Shown in pieces: positions 43,553-52,017 of a DNA stretch of 64,000 nt (its first letter is position 1; each line of letters opens with the position of its first letter). The DNA lies in assembly GCA_910584965.1 (NCBI GenBank), contig CAJUDZ010000007.1:62001-126000 (forward strand), written 5' to 3'. The stretch is from an uncultured Lachnospiraceae bacterium. Lineage in GTDB: Bacteria > Bacillota > Clostridia > Lachnospirales > Lachnospiraceae. The position numbers were made by a program, and so were the translations under genes. The notes beneath the pieces were generated by a model that was not told the origin of the DNA, did no database searches, and worked only from the letters and a program-made list of their open reading frames with translations.

Positions 43553-44041
43553 ATGAAGAAAGGTGCCATCAGTGTATTATCATTATTCGTGGGAGCGGCG
43601 GCCGGAGCAACAGCAGGAGCGGTTGGCGTAGGAAGAAAAGCAGGAGATAAAATAGCCGATAGACAGAAACTTGCGGATAAACATCTCGCATTATATCTCA
43701 TGATGAATCAATGGGTCAAAGTAAAGCAGGAGGGTAAAAACCTGTCTGCTTATTTCGAGAATAACAGTTATAAAAAGATTGCCGTATACGGGATGAATTA
43801 TGTAGGAGAAACGTTGCTGTCAGAGCTGAAAGGAAGCGGCTTAGAAATTGCTTATGCGATAGACCGGAAAGCAGATACAATTTATGCAGATGTAGATGTC
43901 TATACCGCAGAGGATGCGCTGGAAAAGGTGGATGTAGTAGTAGTTACTGCTATTACGTTTTTTGATGAAATAAAAGAAAAGCTGGGTAAAAAGATGGATT
44001 GTCCGATCATTTCACTGGAAGATATCTTATATGAAGTATAA
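43553..44041 (+). CDS. Membrane-anchored stand-alone Rossmann-like module
   Basis: 162 residues, AAAAAGGAGGAC site. Residues about 5-27 are a Gly/Ala-rich hydrophobic segment ('ISVLSLFVGAAAGATAGAVGV') that could be a membrane anchor, then a charged linker. Residues 73-162 are the same Rossmann-like module ('YKKIAVYGMNYVGETLLSELKGSGLEIAYAIDRKAD', 'VDVVVVTAITFFDEI') found fused in neighbours, but with no catalytic domain. It overlaps the next GT2 gene by 11 bp, so the two are probably made together. Confidence 0.65.
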   Translation: MKKGAISVLSLFVGAAAGATAGAVGVGRKAGDKIADRQKLADKHLALYLMMNQWVKVKQEGKNLSAYFENNSYKKIAVYGMNYVGETLLSELKGSGLEIAYAIDRKADTIYADVDVYTAEDALEKVDVVVVTAITFFDEIKEKLGKKMDCPIISLEDILYEV

Positions 44042-45437
44042 CGTTTTGCAAAGAATAGAATCGGAAGAGGTACTTGCTCCGGCAGTATCCGTAATTATAA
44101 CCGTGTACAATGGAGCAGAATACTTGGCCGAATGTCTGGAAAGCATATTTGCACAAACATTGAAAAACATTGAGATTATCTGCGTGGATGATGCTTCAAC
44201 GGATAATACGCCTCAGCTTCTGAAAACGTATCGGGACCGAATCACGATCATTACCAACCCATCGAACCGCATGGCCGGAGAATCGCGGAACATAGGATTT
44301 GAAAAAGCCACAGGAGAATATGTTATTTTTCTGGATGCGGATGATGTTTTTGAATCGGATATGTTGGAAAAGGCATATGAGAAAGCCAAATCCTGTGAGG
44401 CGGATATCTGTATTTTCAGAGAAGATTTATTTTCGGAAAGTATCGAAAACAGAACGGGCTATTCTTACGCGGAGCCTTTTATGAAGGAATTGGAGACAAG
44501 GGATTTTTTTTCTCCAAAAGAGTTGGCAGATATGCTTTTTAGCTTATGGAACGGATGGGCATGGGACAAACTCTTCCGTCGGGAATTTATTGCCGGCACA
44601 GGACTGAAGTTTCAGAAGCTGCAATCGACCAATGACGGTTTTTTTGTACATGCTGCGCTGGCATTATCGGAAAGAATTTCCCTTGTGAACAAGGTGCTTG
44701 TGCATCACAGAACCGGGAATGGCAGCAGTCTGTCTAATACGCGTGATAAAGCATGGGAATCCTGTCTGGTGTATTTGAAAGAACTGAGACGTGATTTAAT
44801 GCAGCGGGGAGTGTTTGTAACCTTTGAAAGAAGTTATCTGAACTGGTCATTGGAATTTCTTTATTGGAATTATCAGACCTTAAACGAAGCGAGCAAAAAA
44901 AAATTAGCAGAGGCAATAAGGCAGTTTTTCATTAATGAAATTGAGATAATGCGGTATGGAAGGGAAGATTTTTATAATGAATTTTCCGGATGGTTTGCTG
45001 ATTGCATAATGAAGAACGAAGAAAATAAAATTCCGGTGACAGAAGCAGAACGGTTTCGAAAGACTTATCAGTTGAATGAATTAAAAATAGAAGCTTTACA
45101 AAAATATTTAACAAAGCATCGATGGAAGACAGCTTTGTGGGGCGCTGGTATTCGTGGAAGAGCATTTGCTGAAATATATGGAGAATCCTGGAACAATATA
45201 CAGTGCGTTTATGATACGGACAGGACGAAACAGGGGCAGGCGATATGCAATGAACTTATGATCAGGGAGTTTAGTGTACAAAATGCGGAGAAAACAGACT
45301 GTATTCTGGTATTAAATTCTGCTCATATAGCATCTGTTTTGGAAAAGCTGCATGGAAAACAGGTGGTTGTTTTTGATTTGAACACTTATCTTAATTCACC
45401 AAGAGAACTGGAAGACTGCATATTAAAAGGAGATTGA
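44031..45437 (+). CDS. GT2 glycosyltransferase with C-terminal Rossmann-like domain
   Basis: 468 residues, overlapping the previous gene. GT-A domain with 'VSVIITVYNGAEYLAECLESIFAQTL', 'IICVDDASTDNT' and D102-A-D-D105; the acceptor half extends to about 350. The C-terminal module (364-460) reads 'WKTALWGAGIRGRAFAEIYGESWNNIQCVYDTDRTKQG', 'TDCILVLNSAHIASVLEKL'. The order (catalytic domain first, module second) is the reverse of that in 38152 or 39388. Confidence 0.83.
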   Translation: MKYNVLQRIESEEVLAPAVSVIITVYNGAEYLAECLESIFAQTLKNIEIICVDDASTDNTPQLLKTYRDRITIITNPSNRMAGESRNIGFEKATGEYVIFLDADDVFESDMLEKAYEKAKSCEADICIFREDLFSESIENRTGYSYAEPFMKELETRDFFSPKELADMLFSLWNGWAWDKLFRREFIAGTGLKFQKLQSTNDGFFVHAALALSERISLVNKVLVHHRTGNGSSLSNTRDKAWESCLVYLKELRRDLMQRGVFVTFERSYLNWSLEFLYWNYQTLNEASKKKLAEAIRQFFINEIEIMRYGREDFYNEFSGWFADCIMKNEENKIPVTEAERFRKTYQLNELKIEALQKYLTKHRWKTALWGAGIRGRAFAEIYGESWNNIQCVYDTDRTKQGQAICNELMIREFSVQNAEKTDCILVLNSAHIASVLEKLHGKQVVVFDLNTYLNSPRELEDCILKGD

Positions 45438-45440
45438 ATT

Positions 45441-46631
45441 TTGGATAATCAAGTCATTATTTTTGGATGTGGAATGATCGGATATGAGGCGCTTAATTTT
45501 CTTGGAAGTGAGAATATATGCTGTTTTTGTGATAATGATGTGCAATTAGCCGGAACAGAAAGATATGGCAAGAAGATTATTCCTTTTAAGTTATTAGAGC
45601 AAAGATATCGAAACGCCATTGTAATCATATGTGCAGCTGAAAGGAATTCTTATGATATCGCAATGCAGTGTGAGGAAAATGCCATTTTTGATTATCTTTT
45701 TTATGCGCCGGTAAGAAAGCTGTGTTCGGAAAAGGCTCAGTTTATGGCCTTTTTAGAAAATCCTGTCAGCCGTATGCGGGCAAGAAAAGATATTCATCTT
45801 GCGAAAATAAAAGAGCTGCAGAGACAGGTAAATTATTTCAGATCTCATGCTGACATCAGGAGTATGAAGCCTGCGGGAAATAAATTAAGACGCAGGCAGC
45901 TGAACCTTGTACAAGTATCGGCAGAATTTATGGAAAAAATAAAGGTATTGGAAATAAAACCATTTGTCTATTGCGGTAATTTGCTTGGATACGTCAGGCA
46001 TAATGGATTTATCCCCTGGGATGATGATATTGACTTTGCGTTGATTAGAGATGAATATGAAAGACTGAAAGAGTATTGCAGGCAGCACATTTATACGGAA
46101 AAAGAATTTTGTAACAGAAACGAAGTTGATCAGGATAAAAAGATTAATGCGGATATGGAGGATTATTACTGGGTTGACTGGGCAGATCATTTACAGATCG
46201 TAAAGCATTTTTCTTTTGGTAATGTAGGACTCGACTTCTTTTCTTTGGATTACTATGATGAGAATTATGCTTTTGATGAACTTATAAATTTTGTCGGAAA
46301 AGTGAGAGAAAAGTGGCTGACGGTTATTTCCAGGGAGGAACGAATAGGTTTAATTGGCAATGCGTTTGCGAAGATGAAACAAAATATAGTAAAAGAGAGC
46401 AATCATATATATTTTGGAATTGATAATATGGAGATCTGGCACAAATATCATAAGGGATGGATTCCCAGAGAAGTTGTTTTTCCTTTAAAAAAGGCATTAT
46501 ATGAGGGTGTGTATTTTTGGATTCCCAATAAGCCGGAGGAACTTGCAGGGTATGAATATGAGAACATATGGGATTTCCCTGATGATATCGGGCTTCAAAG
46601 ACATCTTGTATATGATGAAAAAGATGAGTGA
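45441..46631 (+). CDS. Rossmann-like domain fused to LicD phosphotransferase
   Basis: 396 residues, TTG start 7 nt after AAAAGGAGA. N-terminal module 3-92 ('QVIIFGCGMIGYEALNFL', 'ICCFCDNDVQLAG', 'AIVIICAAERN'). LicD domain from about 150: 'FVYCGNLLGYVRHNGFIPWDDDIDFALIRDEYERL' with the catalytic W-D-D-D-I-D (193-198). LicD proteins move phosphocholine, or other phospho groups, from CDP donors to sugars. The donor could come from the cytidylyltransferase-PLP fusion at 49222. Confidence 0.87.
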   Translation: MDNQVIIFGCGMIGYEALNFLGSENICCFCDNDVQLAGTERYGKKIIPFKLLEQRYRNAIVIICAAERNSYDIAMQCEENAIFDYLFYAPVRKLCSEKAQFMAFLENPVSRMRARKDIHLAKIKELQRQVNYFRSHADIRSMKPAGNKLRRRQLNLVQVSAEFMEKIKVLEIKPFVYCGNLLGYVRHNGFIPWDDDIDFALIRDEYERLKEYCRQHIYTEKEFCNRNEVDQDKKINADMEDYYWVDWADHLQIVKHFSFGNVGLDFFSLDYYDENYAFDELINFVGKVREKWLTVISREERIGLIGNAFAKMKQNIVKESNHIYFGIDNMEIWHKYHKGWIPREVVFPLKKALYEGVYFWIPNKPEELAGYEYENIWDFPDDIGLQRHLVYDEKDE

Positions 46632-46643
46632 GGGGTATTTGGT

Positions 46644-48002
46644 ATGGATATCAAGATATCGGTTCTGATTTATGTACTAAATGATCATCTACATATTGAA
46701 AAATGTATCCGCAGCGTTATGTCGCAAACGCTGCAGGAACTGGAAATTCTGCTGATTGACGGAGGAAGTACGGACGGAACGCTGGAAATCGTTGAAAAAC
46801 TGCAGAAAGAAGATACAAGACTCCGGCTGCTTGGAAGTGAACCCGGCGTAGGACGGCAGTTTAATACCGGGTTGGATGCGGCAAAAGGAAAATATATTGG
46901 GATATGTGAATCCGATGATTATATTCGGCCGGATATGTACGAGCGTCAGTATGCAATAGCAGAGCAATATCATTTGGACGTGCTGAAGGCCAATGTAATT
47001 CGTTTCTGTGAAAATAATGAAAAGGAATATACCTTTCGATTCGCACTGTCTGCGGATATGACCTTATATGATACGATACTTTATCCGCAGGAAGACAATC
47101 GTTTTATAAACTTGGGTGTTAATGGATTTTGGAGCGGATTATATCATAGAGACTTTTTATTAAGGAATTGTCTTCGAATGAATGAGACAGGAGGGGCTTC
47201 TTATCAGGATATAACTTTTTCTTTCCTGACAGAGCTGTATGCCGAACGGGCTTATGTGATGAGTGAGGCTTTCTACTGTTATCGCATGGATAATCCAAAT
47301 TCTTCCGTGAATAATCCACAGAAGATTTCTCTTCTTAACGTAGAATATCAGCTTCTGAAAGAACAGTTAAAGAAAAGAAAGCAATGGGACAGGCGTAAAG
47401 AATTATATTGGAAATGGCGGACGGGCGGTTATTTTTGGTTTTATGATAATCTGTCGGATAAAATGAAAAAAGAATACTTGCCGCTTCTTTATCAGGATAT
47501 AAGAGAAGAGATGAAAACGGAGGCTTATTCCTGCGCAGAGCTTTCCGGAAAAGAGCTATGTCTTTGCCGGGCAGGCCGGAAGCCTTTTGAAGAGTTCAGA
47601 AATTTTATCGAAGCGGATGACATTGCATGGGAGCAGACACAGCAACGGATAAAAACGTTAGAACCTGCGGCATGTACGGTTATTTTTGGGATAGGTAATA
47701 TGGGGTTTCTTGTTAATTGTTATCTGGAGCAACGCGGCATGCCGGCTGCAGCGGGGATTGATAATGCTTCCTGGAAATGGAATCGTGAGCTTAACGGACT
47801 TCCCATCCTGCCTCCGGCAGAGGGCGTAAAAAGGTATCCGAATGCGGTTTACATTATTTCGAATGCTGCATACAGCCGGGAAATGAAAGAGCAGCTTGAG
47901 GAACTTGGCATAAAAGAAACAAATATCATTATTTGTGATCATTACGACTTATTTTTGAAAAAAATGTTAGTCGGGAATATAAGAGAAGGGTATCATGATT
48001 AG
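46644..48002 (+). CDS. GT2 glycosyltransferase with C-terminal Rossmann-like domain
   Basis: 452 residues. GT-A domain 'KISVLIYVLNDHLHIEKCIRSVMSQTLQELEILLIDGGSTDGT', metal motif E89-S-D-D92 in 'GICESDDYIRPDMYER'. C-terminal module 344-440: 'CTVIFGIGNMGFLVNCYLEQRGMPAAAGIDNASWKWN', 'NAVYIISNAAYSREMKEQL'. It overlaps the following GT2 gene by 8 bp. Donor unknown. Confidence 0.83.
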   Translation: MDIKISVLIYVLNDHLHIEKCIRSVMSQTLQELEILLIDGGSTDGTLEIVEKLQKEDTRLRLLGSEPGVGRQFNTGLDAAKGKYIGICESDDYIRPDMYERQYAIAEQYHLDVLKANVIRFCENNEKEYTFRFALSADMTLYDTILYPQEDNRFINLGVNGFWSGLYHRDFLLRNCLRMNETGGASYQDITFSFLTELYAERAYVMSEAFYCYRMDNPNSSVNNPQKISLLNVEYQLLKEQLKKRKQWDRRKELYWKWRTGGYFWFYDNLSDKMKKEYLPLLYQDIREEMKTEAYSCAELSGKELCLCRAGRKPFEEFRNFIEADDIAWEQTQQRIKTLEPAACTVIFGIGNMGFLVNCYLEQRGMPAAAGIDNASWKWNRELNGLPILPPAEGVKRYPNAVYIISNAAYSREMKEQLEELGIKETNIIICDHYDLFLKKMLVGNIREGYHD

Positions 48003-49188
48003 CATTATTGTACCAATTTATAATGTAGAAAAATATTTACCGCAATGTATTGAAAGCATCTGCGATCAGACGTACCGTGATTTGGAAATTATACTGGTGA
48101 ATGACGGTTCCACTGATGGATGCCGTAGTATCTGTGAACATTATAGAAAAAAAGATTCCCGAATTGTTGTCATACATAAGGAAAACGAAGGATTGGTAAA
48201 TGCGCGTAAGACAGGAGTCAGTGCGGCGTCCGGCGAATATATAGCATATGTGGATGGAGATGACTGGATTGAACCATCTATGTATGAGCGGATGTATCGG
48301 GCAATAACCGAACAGAATGTCGATGTCGTCATGTGCGGAAGGTATGAAGATACAGGAAATGTTCATAAAGCTGTTTTTCAGGGGATTCCAGAAGGAAAGT
48401 TCGATAAACAGGCATTGATTGAACAGGTATATACGAAAATGATCGTCAATGATTTGTTTTTTGAGTGGGGGATATTTCCGAGTGTATGGGATAAATTATT
48501 TCGGCGCGGCTGCATAGAACGTTTTCAGATGGAAGTGGATGAAAGGATTGTCATGGGAGAAGATGCGGCATGCGTATATCCGTGCCTGTTGAATGCAAAT
48601 AGCATTTATATCATGAGCGAATGCCTGTATCATTATCGGCAGACGACATCTTCCATGGTAAAGCGCGCACAGGACTATGCAAAAGAAAGAGAGCAGTTTC
48701 GTATTTTGTATCGTTCCGTCAATGAACAATTCGAAAAATATGCTTCAATTTATGATCTTCGGCAGCAATGGAAAAAGTATGTGCTGTTTTTGATGATTCC
48801 AAGAGCGGACGGATTATATGCGGGATATGAAGAGCTTGCATATCTGTTTCCGTTTTCCAAAGTGAAGAGAGGAAAGAATGTTGTAATTTATGGAGCCGGT
48901 ACGTATGGACAGCGACTTTTTACAGTTCTGAAAAAAAGCGGTTTTTGTCATATTGTGGCATGGGTAGACCGTAATTATCAGGAGTTTCAAAAAATGGGAC
49001 TGCCAGTGGAAGATCCGGGAGTAATTGCCAACAAATCATATGATGCAATTATCGCGGCGGTCACTTATGCCAGGTCAAGACAGGCTCTTTTTGAGAATCT
49101 TGTGAAAAGCTATCCGGAAGAGAAAATACATTTGATTGATGAAGACCTGATTTTTGCCGAAGAAACGATGATGGCGCTGGGGCTTTGA
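47995..49188 (+). CDS. GT2 glycosyltransferase with C-terminal Rossmann-like domain
   Basis: 397 residues. GT-A domain 'ISIIVPIYNVEKYLPQCIESICDQTYRDLEIILVNDGSTDG', metal motif D87-G-D-D90 in 'YIAYVDGDDWIEPSMYERM'; 'VWDKLFRRGCIERF' and 'MGEDAACVYPCL' follow. C-terminal module 293-385: 'KNVVIYGAGTYGQRLFTVLKKSGFCHIVAWVDRNYQEF', 'YDAIIAAVTYARSRQALFENL'. Three module-carrying GT2 or LicD proteins in a row make a shared docking role plausible. Confidence 0.85.
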   Translation: MISIIVPIYNVEKYLPQCIESICDQTYRDLEIILVNDGSTDGCRSICEHYRKKDSRIVVIHKENEGLVNARKTGVSAASGEYIAYVDGDDWIEPSMYERMYRAITEQNVDVVMCGRYEDTGNVHKAVFQGIPEGKFDKQALIEQVYTKMIVNDLFFEWGIFPSVWDKLFRRGCIERFQMEVDERIVMGEDAACVYPCLLNANSIYIMSECLYHYRQTTSSMVKRAQDYAKEREQFRILYRSVNEQFEKYASIYDLRQQWKKYVLFLMIPRADGLYAGYEELAYLFPFSKVKRGKNVVIYGAGTYGQRLFTVLKKSGFCHIVAWVDRNYQEFQKMGLPVEDPGVIANKSYDAIIAAVTYARSRQALFENLVKSYPEEKIHLIDEDLIFAEETMMALGL

Positions 49189-49221
49189 TCATAAAAGAAG
49201 ATAAAAATTGGAGTGATAAAT

Positions 49222-51045
49222 ATGCAGGCAGTCATTTTGGCAGCAGGAATGGGAAAAAGGTTAAAGGATCTGACCAGAGACCATACAAAATGTATGGTGA
49301 AAGTAAATAACGTAACGCTCATTGACAGAATGCTTCATCAATTGGAGAAGCTTCATTTGTCCGGGATCGTGATCGTTGTGGGATATCAGGGTCAGAAGCT
49401 GATTGACTATATACAGACATTGGAAATCCAAACGCCGATTACCTTTATTAACAATCCGGTTTATGATAAAACGAACAATATTTATTCACTGACGCTGGCA
49501 AAAGATTATCTTTGCAAAGAGGATACGCTTCTATTTGAGTCAGATCTTATTTTTGAGGATTCTGTCATAGAGGCATTAATTGATGACCCACGGGATACCC
49601 TTGCGCTTGTTGATAAGTATGAAAGCTGGATGGATGGTACTTGCGTAAAGATTGGAGAGGACGACAGCATTGAGGCGTTTGTTCCGGGAAAAAAGTTTAA
49701 ATTCGATGAAATTAAAAATTATTATAAGACTGTTAATATCTATAAGTTCAGCAAACATTTTTCTGAAACATATTATGTTCCGTTTCTCATGGCGTATCAG
49801 ACGGCTTTGGGAGAAAACGAGTATTATGAGCAGGTGCTCAGGGTTATAACGATGCTGGATAATCCGGAAATCAGAGCAAAACGCCTGAATGGGCAGCTAT
49901 GGTATGAGATTGACGATATTCAGGACCTGGATATTGCGGCGTCCATGTTTACCGAGAATCAGGATGAGAAGCTTTCCCTTGTACAGGGACGTTATGGCGG
50001 ATATTGGCGGTATCCTAATCTGGTAGATTTTTGCTATCTCGTAAATCCTTATTTTCCACCGCAGAAACTGGTAGATGAAATTAAGACGAGCTTTGAAAAG
50101 CTGTTGATGCAGTATCCTTCCGGAATGAGAGTCAATGCGCTCCTTGCTGCCAAAAACTTTGGTATCGGTCAGAAAAATATTGTAGTGGGAAATGGGGCAG
50201 CTGAGCTGATCAAATCGCTGATGGAAAGACTGGAAGGAAGAATTGGGTTTATCAGGCCGACATTTGAGGAATATCCGAATCGCTGTAAACCGGAAAGCGT
50301 TGTTTCTTTTATGCCTGGAAATGAGGACTATAAGTATAATGCGGAGGACTTAACAGGTTTTTTTGAAGATAAGGATATTCAAAGTCTGATTGTTGTTAAT
50401 CCGGATAATCCGTCGGGAAACTATATTCCCAAAATTGAATTACTGAATCTGGTTGAATGGACAAAAAGGAAAAAAATTCGTCTGATTGTAGACGAATCCT
50501 TTGTCGATTTTGCGGATGAAGCAGAGCCCTCTTTCATAGAGCAGGAAATTCTTGATTCGAATGAACATTTGTATGTGGTGAAAAGCATTTCCAAATCATA
50601 TGGTGTGCCTGGTTTGCGTCTTGGCATTATGGCTTCCGGCGATACGGAAATGATTAAAAACCTGAAAAACGATGTCGCTATCTGGAATATCAATTCTTTT
50701 GCGGAGTTTTACATGCAGATAGAGGAAAAATATCGGAATGACTATGTGGAGGCTTTGAAGATGCTTCGCGCCGAACGCGCGTATTTTCAAGAAGAATTGA
50801 ATGGTATACCAAACATCCGTGTCATTCCTTCTCAGGCAAATTATGTTATGGTGAAATTGACAAATGATATGACGGCCAGACATCTGACCCAAAATATGCT
50901 TGTGAAGCATAATTTGTTTGTAAAGGATTTATCGGGAAAAGTTTCAGGCGGACAATATCTGAGGCTGGCAGTAAGAAAAAAAGAAGATAATGATAAATTA
51001 ATAGAAGCATTAAAGGAAGAGTTGATAGAAAGGAACAGAGCATAG
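49222..51045 (+). CDS. Cytidylyltransferase fused to CobD/HisC-like PLP enzyme
   Basis: 607 residues from the ATG at 49222, set by GGAG 8 nt upstream; the GTG at 49213 overlaps that site. Residues 1-245 are a LicC-type nucleotidyltransferase ('AVILAAGMGKRLKDLTRDHTKCMVKV', 'FESDLIFEDSV'). Residues about 255-607 are a fold-type I PLP enzyme with 'NPDNPSGNY' (393-399), 'IVDESFVDF' and Schiff-base K458 in 'SISKSYGVPGLRLG', closest in style to CobD (threonine-phosphate decarboxylase) and HisC. A CobD-like homologue in Campylobacter capsule loci decarboxylates serine phosphate; a fused enzyme could make CDP-ethanolamine or a related CDP-amino alcohol for LicD. That chemistry is inference. Confidence 0.85.
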   Translation: MQAVILAAGMGKRLKDLTRDHTKCMVKVNNVTLIDRMLHQLEKLHLSGIVIVVGYQGQKLIDYIQTLEIQTPITFINNPVYDKTNNIYSLTLAKDYLCKEDTLLFESDLIFEDSVIEALIDDPRDTLALVDKYESWMDGTCVKIGEDDSIEAFVPGKKFKFDEIKNYYKTVNIYKFSKHFSETYYVPFLMAYQTALGENEYYEQVLRVITMLDNPEIRAKRLNGQLWYEIDDIQDLDIAASMFTENQDEKLSLVQGRYGGYWRYPNLVDFCYLVNPYFPPQKLVDEIKTSFEKLLMQYPSGMRVNALLAAKNFGIGQKNIVVGNGAAELIKSLMERLEGRIGFIRPTFEEYPNRCKPESVVSFMPGNEDYKYNAEDLTGFFEDKDIQSLIVVNPDNPSGNYIPKIELLNLVEWTKRKKIRLIVDESFVDFADEAEPSFIEQEILDSNEHLYVVKSISKSYGVPGLRLGIMASGDTEMIKNLKNDVAIWNINSFAEFYMQIEEKYRNDYVEALKMLRAERAYFQEELNGIPNIRVIPSQANYVMVKLTNDMTARHLTQNMLVKHNLFVKDLSGKVSGGQYLRLAVRKKEDNDKLIEALKEELIERNRA

Positions 51046-51047
51046 CA

Positions 51048-52004
51048 ATGAAACTGGTTACATATGAGGATATACGCAAATTGAATATTGCTCCTGGAGA
51101 TTGTTATCAATGGGTCAGCGAGATGATAGCAGATAAGAAGAGTGTGGATTTACCGGCGAAAATCAGTATGAAACCTTTTGATGGTGTCTTTTGCAATGTT
51201 ATGCCCTGTATTATTTCCAATTCGGTTCTTGGACGTATAGGAGGAGTAAAAATCGTTACCAGGTACCCGGAACGTATCCCGAGTCTGGACAGTAAACTTT
51301 TGCTCTTTGATGCGGATTCGGGAGAATTTCTGGCGCTGATGGATGCTAACTGGATTACGGCAATGCGAACCGGTGCGGTTGCAGCGCATTCCATTATGCT
51401 ATTTGGGAAAAAGAATTTTTCAGAAATCGGAATGCTGGGACTGGGGAATACGGCCAGAGCGGCATTACTGGTTTTGACAGATGTGATCGCGGACAGAGAG
51501 GTAAAGATTAAACTGTTAAAATATAAAGGACAGGAAGAAGCGTTTGCACAAAGATTTTCAGGTTATCCGAACCTTCAATTTACTTATGTGGAAGATAGCG
51601 GGAAATTGGTAAGAGGGTCTGAGGTAATTATTTCAGCGGCCACATATTTTGAGCAGGATATTTGTTCTGATGACTGTTTTGATGAAGGGATATTGGTGGT
51701 TCCGATTCATACACGTGGATTTTCCAATTGCGATCTGTTTTTTGACAAAGTATATGCAGACGATTATAGTCACGTAAAACATTTTAAAAATTTCAGTAAA
51801 TTCAGATCTTTTGCAGAAGTAAGCGATGTGGTTGCCGGTAATGCTGTCGGCAGGGAAAATGATAAAGAACGGATTTTAGCGTATAATATTGGAGTTTCCA
51901 TGCACGATATTAATTTTGCGGCACATATCTATCAGCTTTTAAAAGATGAGAGCGGAATGATAGATATTGACATGAAGGAACCGGTGAATAAGTTTTGGAT
52001 TTAG
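51048..52004 (+). CDS. Ornithine cyclodeaminase/mu-crystallin family protein
   Basis: 318 residues, 2 bp after the fusion gene. Family motifs: 'GGVKIVTRYPERIPSL' (Lys68), 'LALMDANWITAMRTGAVAAHS' (Arg107) and NAD-binding 'EIGMLGLGNTARAALLVL' (GLGNTA 131-136), plus 'VIISAATYFEQDI'. Members are NAD(P)-dependent amino-acid dehydrogenases, cyclodeaminases, or SbnB-type enzymes that cleave an amino-acid adduct. Tight coupling to the PLP fusion suggests it supplies or interconverts its amino acid substrate. Last gene of the AT-rich island. Confidence 0.85.
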   Translation: MKLVTYEDIRKLNIAPGDCYQWVSEMIADKKSVDLPAKISMKPFDGVFCNVMPCIISNSVLGRIGGVKIVTRYPERIPSLDSKLLLFDADSGEFLALMDANWITAMRTGAVAAHSIMLFGKKNFSEIGMLGLGNTARAALLVLTDVIADREVKIKLLKYKGQEEAFAQRFSGYPNLQFTYVEDSGKLVRGSEVIISAATYFEQDICSDDCFDEGILVVPIHTRGFSNCDLFFDKVYADDYSHVKHFKNFSKFRSFAEVSDVVAGNAVGRENDKERILAYNIGVSMHDINFAAHIYQLLKDESGMIDIDMKEPVNKFWI

Positions 52005-52017
52005 CAAAGGAGAATCC

